A program made the position numbers and the translations under genes. Below, piece by piece: positions 57,423 to 64,000 of a stretch of DNA of 64,000 bases (within the stretch, counting starts at the first letter, position 1; each line of letters starts with the position of its first letter). The notes beneath the pieces were generated by a model. The model had not been told where the DNA came from. It ran no database searches and saw nothing but the letters and a program-made list of their open reading frames with translations. Source of the DNA: Betaproteobacteria bacterium HGW-Betaproteobacteria-9 (GTDB lineage: Bacteria; Pseudomonadota; Gammaproteobacteria; Burkholderiales; Burkholderiaceae_C); contig PHCC01000023.1 of assembly GCA_002842215.1 (NCBI GenBank), positions 1 through 64,000 on the forward strand, given 5' to 3'.

Positions 57423-58671
57423 AGCGCAAGGCCTCTGCGGGATTGACGCGGCTCGCGCGCCAGCTCGGGTAAATGGTCGCCACGAACGACAGCGCCAGCG
57501 AAATCAGTCCCACCGGCAGGATGTCGCCCTGCTGCGGGTCGCTCGGCATGCGACTGATGAGGTACACGTCCTGCGGCAGGAAGCTCGCACCCAGTAGGCG
57601 CTCCAGCGCGGGCACCAGCGTGTCGATGTTGAACGCCACGCCCAGGCCCAGCAGCAAGCCGGCGCCGGTGCCGATGATGCCCACCATCGCGCCCTGCACC
57701 ATGAAGATGCCCATGATGCTCTGCGGGCTCGCGCCCAGCGTGCGCAGGATGGCGATGTCGGCGCGCTTGTCGGTCACGGTCATCACCAGCGTGGACACCA
57801 GATTGAACGCCGCCACCGCCACGATCAGCGTGAGGATGATGAACATCATGCGTTTCTCCAGCTGCACAGCAGCGAACCAGGTCCGGTTCTGGCGCGTCCA
57901 GTCTCGCACCAGCAGGCCGGGGTCGAGATCGGCGGCGATGGCAATGGCCACCTCGCGCGCTTCGTGCAGGTTCTTGATCTTCACGCGCACCCCCGTCGGC
58001 CCTTCGACGCGGAAAATGCGCGCGGCGTCGTCCTGGTGCAGCAGGGCCAGCGCCGAGTCGTACTCAAAGTGGCCCGAATCGAAAGTGCCCACCACCGTCA
58101 TCTGCCGGATGCGCGGCACCACGCCCGCGGGCGTGACCTGGCCGCTGGGCGCGATCAGCGTCACGGTGTCGCCCTGAGCCACGCCCAGGCTGCGCGCCAG
58201 CTCGCCGCCCAGGATCACGCCGAATTCGCCCGGCACCAGCCGCGGCAGCACGGTGTCGGCGAGGTCGGCCACAAGGTCGGTCACCTTGGGCTCCAGTGCC
58301 GGGTCGATGCCGCGCACCAGCGCGCCCTTCATGTCTTCGCCACGCGCGATCAGCGCCTGCGCCCCCACAAACGGCGCCGCGCCCAGCACTTCGGGGTGGC
58401 GCTCGATGATGGCCAGCGTGTCGGCCAGGTTGGGGATCGCCTGGCCACCCGGTTCGAAGACCTCGATATGGGAAAGCACGCCCAGCATGCGGTCGCGCAC
58501 TTCTTTCTGGAAACCGTTCATCACCGACAGCACGATGATGAGCGCAGCCACGCCCAGCGCGATGCCCAGCATGGACACGCCCGAGATGAAGGAGATGAAG
58601 CCGTTGCGCCGGGTGGCGCGGCCGGCGCGCGTGTAGCGCCAGCCCAGGATGAGTTCGTAAGGGGTTTGCAT
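57415..58671 (-). CDS. lolC: LolC/LolE-family lipoprotein-releasing permease
   Basis: 418 residues. Four membrane segments: one N-terminal ([20 protein letters not shown]) and three C-terminal ([59 protein letters not shown]) around a large periplasmic domain. Only one such permease is present, so the complex is probably a LolC/E homodimer (LolF-like) as in many proteobacteria. Confidence 0.93.
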   Translation of the reverse strand: MQTPYELILGWRYTRAGRATRRNGFISFISGVSMLGIALGVAALIIVLSVMNGFQKEVRDRMLGVLSHIEVFEPGGQAIPNLADTLAIIERHPEVLGAAPFVGAQALIARGEDMKGALVRGIDPALEPKVTDLVADLADTVLPRLVPGEFGVILGGELARSLGVAQGDTVTLIAPSGQVTPAGVVPRIRQMTVVGTFDSGHFEYDSALALLHQDDAARIFRVEGPTGVRVKIKNLHEAREVAIAIAADLDPGLLVRDWTRQNRTWFAAVQLEKRMMFIILTLIVAVAAFNLVSTLVMTVTDKRADIAILRTLGASPQSIMGIFMVQGAMVGIIGTGAGLLLGLGVAFNIDTLVPALERLLGASFLPQDVYLISRMPSDPQQGDILPVGLISLALSFVATIYPSWRASRVNPAEALRYE

Positions 58672-58706
58672 CGAACGGGGATTGTGGCATCCCCGACAAT
58701 CGCGTC

Positions 58707-59714
58707 ATGCCCGTTGCCCCCATGGCCTCAGAAGCCCCGCCCCCATTGCCCAACAGTCTGCTGATCCCGTTTGCCAGCGCCAGTGCGCCGGAGTGCCTGG
58801 CGGTGCTGAGCAGCCTGCGCCTGCCGAACCTGCAGGCCCTGCTGGCCGAACTGGCGCCCGTGACCACCGACAGCGGTGACGACCACAGCCTGAGCCTGCC
58901 GCACGAGCGCGCGCTGGCGCGGGCGCTAGGGCTGTTGAAGGCGGACGGATCGGCCTGCGACGACGGTCAGATTCCGTGGGCGGCCTCGGACGGCGACGAG
59001 CCCGCCAAGCCACAGGCCTGGTTCAGCCCCTGCCATTTCCAGATCGGCACGGACCACGTGAGCCTGTTGCCGGGCGAGCAGATTGGCTTGACCGATGAAG
59101 ACGCCCGCCACCTGTTCGACGCGTTTGCACCCTACTGTGCGGAAGACGGCATCACCCTGCGCTTTGAGAGCGCCACGCGCTGGCACGCCAGCGGCGAACC
59201 GCTGCGCGACATCGCCTGCGCCAGCCTGGACCGCGTGAGCGGCCGCCCGGTGGACGGCTGGATGCCCCAGAGTCCCGCCAATCCGGCCGGCAGCCAGTTG
59301 CTCAAGCGCCTGCAAAGCGAAGCACAGATGCTGTTCTACACGCACCCGGTGCACGATGCGCGCACCGCGCGCGGCCTGCTGCCGGTCAACGGCTTCTGGG
59401 TCAGCGGCGCGGGTGCTCTGGAAACGGCCACACCCTTGCAGCCGGCACCGACCGTGCCCGACACCCTGCGCCAGGCCGCGTTGCGCGCCGACTGGGCCGC
59501 CTGGCAACAGGCCTGGGCGCAGCTGGACGCCACCGCCATCAAAGCCCTGCTGGAAGCCGCGCGCCGCGGCGACCCGGTCACACTCACACTGTGCGGCGAG
59601 CGTTGCGCGCAAACCTGGGTCAGCGCGCCACGCGGCGCTGGCGCGCGCCTCAGTCGCCTGTTCAAAAACCTGCTTAGCACGCCCCCGGCCTGGAAAGCCC
59701 TCGAAACCCTATGA
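58707..59714 (+). CDS. Conserved hypothetical protein upstream of recJ
   Basis: 335 residues from ATG 58707 (alternative 58722). No signal peptide or membrane segment. Blocks such as WFSPCHFQIGTDHVSLLPGE, DAFAPYCAEDGITLRFESAT and GLLPVNGFWVSGAG suggest a conserved cytosolic family that I can recognise as recurring beside recJ in Burkholderiales; some databases label members phosphoglycerate mutase, but none of that enzyme's active-site His motifs (RHG) is present. Overlaps recJ by ATGA, so it is co-translated with it. Confidence 0.72.
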   Translation: MPVAPMASEAPPPLPNSLLIPFASASAPECLAVLSSLRLPNLQALLAELAPVTTDSGDDHSLSLPHERALARALGLLKADGSACDDGQIPWAASDGDEPAKPQAWFSPCHFQIGTDHVSLLPGEQIGLTDEDARHLFDAFAPYCAEDGITLRFESATRWHASGEPLRDIACASLDRVSGRPVDGWMPQSPANPAGSQLLKRLQSEAQMLFYTHPVHDARTARGLLPVNGFWVSGAGALETATPLQPAPTVPDTLRQAALRADWAAWQQAWAQLDATAIKALLEAARRGDPVTLTLCGERCAQTWVSAPRGAGARLSRLFKNLLSTPPAWKALETL

Positions 59715-61447
59715 AGATCATCACCCGCGATGTACCGCCCCGCGCCGCCTGGGCGCTGGAACAAGGCGGTGTGCACCCGCTGCTGGCCCGCCTGTTTGCC
59801 GCGCGCGGCATCACCAGCAAGGAACAGCTCGATGACGCGCTCTCGCTGCTGCTGCCGCCCGCGTCCATGAAGGGCGCGCAGGAAGCCGCCCGCGCGCTGG
59901 CCGACGCCATGGCCGCGAACAAAGCCATCTGCATCGTGGCCGACTACGACTGCGACGGCGCCACCGCCTGCGCGGTCGGACTGCGCGGCCTGCGCCTGCT
60001 GGGCGCACCGATGGGTTTTGACCGCGTGAACTACCTGGTGCCCGATCGCGTGACCGACGGCTACGGCCTCACGCCCGCGATCGCCAAGCGCGTGAAGGCC
60101 CAGGGTGCCGACGTGCTGGTGACGGTGGACAACGGCATCGCCAGCCTCGACGGTGTGCGCGCCGCACGCGAACTCGGCCTGCAAGTCATCGTGACCGACC
60201 ACCACCTGCCCGCGCTGAAAGGCGGCGAAGTCGTGGTGCCCGCCGACTGCATGATCGTCAACCCCAACCAGCCGGGGTGCGACTTCGAGAGCAAATCGAT
60301 TGCTGGCGTCGGCGTGATGTTCTATGTGTTGCTGGCGCTGCGTGCCGAGTTGCGCGAGCGCGGTGTGTTTGATGCGAAGTCACAACCGAAGATCGACACG
60401 CTGCTGCCCCTCGTGGCGCTCGGCACCGTGGCCGACGTGGTGAAGCTCGACGCCAACAACCGCCGCCTCGTGGCGCAGGGCCTGAAGCGCGTGCGCGCGG
60501 GTGCCATGCCGCCGGGCATGACGGCGCTGTTCAACGTGGCGGCTCGCCAGCCGCAAAAAGCCACCAGCTTCGACTTCGGTTTCGCGCTCGGCCCGCGCCT
60601 GAATGCCGCCGGGCGACTGGCCGACATGACGCTGGGCATCGAGTGCCTGACCACCGACGACGGCCTGCGCGCCGACGAACTCGCGCGCACGCTCGACGGC
60701 ATCAACCGCGAGCGCAAAACCATTGAAGGCGAGATGCGCGACCAGGCGCTGCTGCTGGCCGAGGAGATGTTTGACGAGTCCGAAGAGCCGCCGCCGGCAC
60801 TGATCGTGTTCGACCCGGACTTCCACGAAGGTGTGGTCGGCATCGTCGCTTCGCGCCTGAAGGACAAGCTGCACCGCCCCACCTTCGTGTTCGCCGCCAG
60901 CGGCGCCGAAGGCAAGGAAAACGAACTCAAGGGCTCGGGTCGATCCATCCCCGGTTTCCACCTGCGTGACGCGCTGGACCTCGTGGCCAAGCGGCACCCG
61001 GGCGTGTTGCTGCGCTTTGGTGGCCACGCCATGGCGGCGGGCTGCACCATCGACGAAGAGCACCTGGACATCTTCGAGGCCGCGCTGCAGCAAGTGGCCC
61101 ACGAATGGCTGGACGCCGCCACGCTGCAGCGGCGCATGGAAGCCGACGGCGCGCTCGACAAACAGTACCGCCGCACCGATCTGGTGGACACGCTGCACCA
61201 CGAGGTGTGGGGCCAGGGTTTTGCGCCACCGGTGTTCTGCGAAGAGCTGCAGATCGTGTCGCAGCGTCTCGTGGGCGAGAAACACCTGGCGCTCAAGATG
61301 AAGCACCAGGGTGACCCGGTGGACGGGATCTGGTTTGGTCACACTGAGCCTTTGCCTGAGCGGGTGAAGCTGGCATTCCGGCTTGATGCGGATGAGTGGC
61401 AGGGGCAGCGGCGCGTGCGCTTCCTCATTGAGGCGGCTGAGGTCTGA
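59711..61447 (+). CDS. recJ: Single-stranded-DNA-specific 5'-3' exonuclease RecJ
   Basis: 578 residues. DHH motifs: CIVADYDCDGATACAVGLRG, VLVTVDNGIASLDGVRAARE, VIVTDHHLPA (DHH), LVALGTVADVVKLDANNRRL; DHHA1 part with GGHAMAAGC, and the C-terminal OB domain. It digests ssDNA in recombination and mismatch/base excision repair. ATG overlaps the upstream stop. Confidence 0.96.
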   Translation: MKIITRDVPPRAAWALEQGGVHPLLARLFAARGITSKEQLDDALSLLLPPASMKGAQEAARALADAMAANKAICIVADYDCDGATACAVGLRGLRLLGAPMGFDRVNYLVPDRVTDGYGLTPAIAKRVKAQGADVLVTVDNGIASLDGVRAARELGLQVIVTDHHLPALKGGEVVVPADCMIVNPNQPGCDFESKSIAGVGVMFYVLLALRAELRERGVFDAKSQPKIDTLLPLVALGTVADVVKLDANNRRLVAQGLKRVRAGAMPPGMTALFNVAARQPQKATSFDFGFALGPRLNAAGRLADMTLGIECLTTDDGLRADELARTLDGINRERKTIEGEMRDQALLLAEEMFDESEEPPPALIVFDPDFHEGVVGIVASRLKDKLHRPTFVFAASGAEGKENELKGSGRSIPGFHLRDALDLVAKRHPGVLLRFGGHAMAAGCTIDEEHLDIFEAALQQVAHEWLDAATLQRRMEADGALDKQYRRTDLVDTLHHEVWGQGFAPPVFCEELQIVSQRLVGEKHLALKMKHQGDPVDGIWFGHTEPLPERVKLAFRLDADEWQGQRRVRFLIEAAEV

Positions 61448-61779
61448 GGCTTTGTTTCGTTCGTCAACCTCGCGCGCTGGCGAGACCATGGCGCTCTGCG
61501 CCGCTCATGTCCCCCGGTCCGGCTTCGCCGGCCCTCCTCCTTTACTTCGCTATGCAGAACACCATGTCCTCGACAGCAAGAGGCGGGCTGGCTCTCAACC
61601 TCTGACACGAATTCGCTTTAAAGGGCACACGAACCGTCCGAGAACCAGTGAGGTCATCGGCAAACGGGGTGACTGATGCAGCGAAGTAAAGGAGGAGGGC
61701 CGGAACGGCCCGGGGGACATGAGCGGAATCGGTCACCCCGGTTGCCGATGACCGGAGCAACACAAGAAGAAATGCCCCG
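61448..61779. other. Intergenic region with REP-like inverted pair B2
   Basis: 332 bp between convergent recJ and the LytTR regulator with no supported gene. It is largely filled by inverted pair B2 (61501-61726) and an extra 22-bp inverted repeat (61652-61673 with 61732-61753). Confidence 0.65.
61501..61726. repeat. REP-like inverted pair B2 with nested palindrome
   Basis: Left arm 61501-61550 and right arm 61681-61726 are inverted copies of the unit also seen at 54.7 kb (GCGAAGTAAAGGAGGAGGGCC, CCGGGGGACATGAGCGG). The right arm is itself framed by a 22-bp inverted repeat with one mismatch (61652-61673 and 61732-61753). The loop of 130 bp has no credible ORF. Confidence 0.8.
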
Positions 61780-62523
61780 TCAGCTCATCAGCGCTTCACG
61801 AACAGCCGCCAGCTGACGACGGGAGACAGACAGCCGCTCGTCCACCCCATCGAGCCGCACCGTCCAGCCCTCACCGTCCACCGGATCGTTGTGCTTCTCC
61901 ACCGCCCGCACCGCGCGGCGTGCCACCAGCGCATTGCGGTGCACACGCACGAACAGGTGCGCGTATTTCTGCTCCAGATCACTCAAGGCGCCGTCGTAGA
62001 TGTGCTCCTTCTCCGCCGTGCGCACCGTGATGTATTTCAGCTCGGCCTTGAGGTAGATCACGTCCGACAGCGCCACGCGCTCGCTGCGCCCGCGCTCCTG
62101 GATCAGCAGGCTGTCCACAGCGCCGGAGGTTTCTGCACCCTCGCCGCCCACACTGCGCAGGCGCTGCGCTTTCTGCAACGCCTGCTGCAGGCGCTCCAGC
62201 CGCACCGGCTTGGTCAGGTAATCGATGGCTTCCAGGTCAAAAGCCTGCACCGCATGCTCGGCGTAGGCCGTGACAAAAATGATCTGCGGCGGCGAAACCA
62301 TCTGGCGCAAGCTGGCGGCCAGCGCCATCCCGTCGACGCCAGGCATGTGAACGTCCAGCAGCACCAGATCGCAGGCCGTGCGCTGGATCTGCTCCATCGC
62401 CTGCACCGCGTTGGCCGCTTCGCCCACGATCTCGGTGCGCGGATCGGCGCAATCGCCCAGCAACGTGCGCAGCCGCGAACGGGCCAGTGTTTCATCGTCG
62501 ACGATCAAAACCTTCAATGCCAT
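61780..62523 (-). CDS. LytTR-family response regulator (AlgR-like)
   Basis: 247 residues. Receiver domain: KVLIVDDETLARSRLRTLLG, phospho-acceptor in CDLVLLDVHMPGVDGMALAA and YLTKPVRLERLQQALQKAQR. A C-terminal LytTR DNA-binding domain follows (VALSDVIYLKAELKYITVRT, FVRVHRNALVARRAVRAVEK). Second gene after the sensor kinase, 36 bp downstream. In pseudomonads AlgR controls alginate and twitching; targets here are unknown. Confidence 0.92.
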   Translation of the reverse strand: MALKVLIVDDETLARSRLRTLLGDCADPRTEIVGEAANAVQAMEQIQRTACDLVLLDVHMPGVDGMALAASLRQMVSPPQIIFVTAYAEHAVQAFDLEAIDYLTKPVRLERLQQALQKAQRLRSVGGEGAETSGAVDSLLIQERGRSERVALSDVIYLKAELKYITVRTAEKEHIYDGALSDLEQKYAHLFVRVHRNALVARRAVRAVEKHNDPVDGEGWTVRLDGVDERLSVSRRQLAAVREALMS

Positions 62524-62559
62524 GCCACGCTCCCTTGCTGTCAGGCTCGAAACAACAGC

Positions 62560-63621
62560 TTATACCGGTATTTCAAGACGAACCTGAAACACATCATCGA
62601 CCAGCGCGCTCTGAAACCGGCCCTGCACGTCGTGCAACAGGGCCAGGCGCTGGCGCACGTTGTCCAGCGCCAGCCCGTTGCCTCTGGCGCCACTGCCCGC
62701 CGGCACAGTGTTGGTCACCTTGATCACCACCACGCTGCCACGCCGCTGCGTGCTGATGCGCACCACGGCACCAGTGGGGCTGGGCTCCACGCCGTGCTTG
62801 ACCGCGTTTTCCACCAGCGGCTGCAGGATCAGCGGCGGCAGCCGGGCCTCGGAGGCCGACTCGTCGATGCTCCATTCCAGCCGCAGGCGAGCACCAAAAC
62901 GCACCTGTTCGATCGCCAGGTAGTGCCGGGCCAGCTCCAGTTCCTGGCTCAGCGGCACCGCTTCCTTGGAGTCGGCCAGCGCGTGACGGAACAGTTCGCT
63001 CAGGTCTTCGAGCAGGCGCTCGGCCTTGGCGGGCTCGGCCCGCACGAGCGCGATCGCGCTGTTGAGCGTGTTGAACAGAAAGTGGGGCCGGATGCGGGCC
63101 TGCAATTCCGCCAGCCGAGCCGTGGTGCTCGCCGGTGTGCGGGCGCGGGCGCGCCAGACCAGCGCCGCCACCAGCACCGCCGCCAACAACGCCCCCGAGG
63201 CCGCGCTGGCCAGCCAGGGCGCCGGATCCACCAGCCCCATCCAGTACAACAGCGCGCAGCCGTAGAGCGCTGCCAGGGTACCGAGCGTGACACCCGCGGT
63301 CCACTGCGCCGGCATCGGCAGGGAGCCCAGCGGCCGCTTGAGCGCGCAGACGCCCAGCAACCAGACCAGGGTCGCGGGCAGGGCAGCGCCCGTCAGCATG
63401 GCCATCTGGCCGGTCCAGTCCCACCAACCCTGCGAGCCAAACAGCGCCGCCACCCACACGACGGCCTGCACAAACAGCACCGCCCGCAACACCACACCGA
63501 CCTTGCAGGTGTCGAACACCAGTTCGCTGGCGCGCACCGGCTCGGGCATGCGCCGCAAAGGCCGCATGCCGGCCGCTGGCGCCAGGTCCTGGAAGCTCGA
63601 TAAAATTCGGGAGTCTTGCAT
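62560..63621 (-). CDS. LytS/AlgZ-type sensor histidine kinase
   Basis: 353 residues from ATG 63621. About four membrane segments in the first 170 residues, then the His_kinase family domain with RPHFLFNTLNSAIALVRAEP (phospho-His in RPHFLFN) and an ATP-binding domain containing LILQPLVENAVKHGVEPSP and GNGLALDNVRQRLALLH. Sits between argH (divergent) and its response regulator, an order also seen for AlgZ (FimS)/AlgR in pseudomonads. Confidence 0.9.
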   Translation of the reverse strand: MQDSRILSSFQDLAPAAGMRPLRRMPEPVRASELVFDTCKVGVVLRAVLFVQAVVWVAALFGSQGWWDWTGQMAMLTGAALPATLVWLLGVCALKRPLGSLPMPAQWTAGVTLGTLAALYGCALLYWMGLVDPAPWLASAASGALLAAVLVAALVWRARARTPASTTARLAELQARIRPHFLFNTLNSAIALVRAEPAKAERLLEDLSELFRHALADSKEAVPLSQELELARHYLAIEQVRFGARLRLEWSIDESASEARLPPLILQPLVENAVKHGVEPSPTGAVVRISTQRRGSVVVIKVTNTVPAGSGARGNGLALDNVRQRLALLHDVQGRFQSALVDDVFQVRLEIPV

Positions 63622-63743
63622 GGCTCGCACTATAGGCTGCGACCGCCCGAACAGGGGCAGCACAGATCCGTTTGTAAAACCCGGCCAGCCCGGCCCGGCG
63701 CACCCGCCGCCCTCCAATTCCCTACCCAGCCGCTGGCACCACC

Positions 63744-64000
63744 ATGTCCACCAACCAACTCGACAAGAAATCCGAAGCCTGGTCCGCCCTATTCTCGGAG
63801 CCCATGAGCGAACTGGTCAAGCGCTACACCGCCAGCGTGTTTTTTGACAAACGCCTCTGGCTGGCCGACATCACCGGGTGCCGACGACCGCACGTCGATC
63901 GAGCGCGGCATGGCGCAGATCCGCGCTGAAATAGAAGACGGCACGTTCGAATGGAAGCTCGATCTGGAAGACGTGCACCTGAACATCGAGGCCCGCCTGA
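63744..64000 (+). pseudogene. argH: argH (argininosuccinate lyase) 5' part, frameshifted by an apparent internal deletion
   Basis: ATG 63744 opens a frame with the Burkholderiales ArgH N-terminus ([38 protein letters not shown]). From about 63879 the frame changes: the +1 frame carries [40 protein letters not shown], the expected later ArgH sequence. The segment GSLAHA-to-GII usually found between is absent, and the original frame stops at 63927-63929. An in-frame join would need about 50 extra bases (3n+2). Either a true pseudogene or a sequencing/assembly error. The gene runs off the right edge. Confidence 0.85.

Noticed and set aside
58707-59714. Phosphoglycerate mutase
   Set aside because: No RHG or other phosphohistidine motif is visible; left as a conserved hypothetical.

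Overview
The window is GC-rich DNA (only one clearly AT-richer patch, about 37,080-37,630) packed with genes on both strands. Gene content and local gene orders point to a betaproteobacterium of the Burkholderiales, most likely Comamonadaceae (Hydrogenophaga/Acidovorax-like): a urease and urea-transport locus, ftsK-lolA-rarA, ribF-ileS-lspA, rpmB-rpmG, and argH beside an AlgZ/AlgR-type pair. This placement rests on family knowledge and reading by eye, not on a database search. No phage, plasmid, insertion sequence or CRISPR array was seen.

Layout. 1-11,900 is a nitrogen (urea) locus. On the minus strand lie a 1,199-residue NCS1-permease/histidine-kinase/receiver fusion, a LuxR-type response regulator, and urtA, the urea-binding protein, running off the left edge. 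On the plus strand lie a SHOCT-domain protein and ureA-ureJ-ureBCEFG. The kinase/regulator pair probably senses a urea-related or nucleobase-related compound and drives urt expression; a cluster of about 10-bp-phased GGCGTA sites lies upstream of urtA. tRNA-Ser(UGA) follows at 11,940. rpoH at 12.3 kb sits behind a perfect CIRCE operator. 13.4-18 kb holds a 7TM-DISM protein with a degenerate GGDEF domain, a membrane-anchored phosphoesterase and lysS. 18.1-21.7 kb is a livHMGF-type ABC transporter without a binding protein. 21.9-28.2 kb carries rarA, lolA, ftsK, a Crp-family regulator and trxB. 28.4-28.8 kb is rpmB-rpmG behind a structured leader.

29-38 kb contains a fatty acid desaturase, an RsmB-like methyltransferase, prfC, purN, a YceH-family gene, two linked acyl-CoA dehydrogenases, a small AT-richer lipoprotein gene and an HNH endonuclease. 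38.3-47 kb contains ribF-ileS-lspA, a Na/Pi-cotransporter-like protein, a class V aminotransferase and a lytic transglycosylase. 47-56 kb has a quinone oxidoreductase, two DMT exporters around an SDR, an FNR-like regulator, a spermidine-synthase-like gene next to a GspE/PilB ATPase, a uracil-DNA-glycosylase-fold gene and a TatD nuclease. 56-64 kb has a META-domain lipoprotein, lolD/lolC, a recJ operon, a LytTR two-component system and the start of argH. That argH copy appears broken by an internal frameshifting deletion.

The least-explained layer is repeats and leaders. One dispersed GC-rich palindromic element lies at the 3' ends of several minus-strand genes and, strikingly, once in frame inside the NCS1-kinase gene. 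A second REP-like family occurs as inverted pairs at 54.7 and 61.6 kb. A third, hairpin-forming element separates convergent genes at 15.3 kb. Terminator-like hairpins sit immediately before lysS and livH, and rpmB has a multi-hairpin 5' leader.
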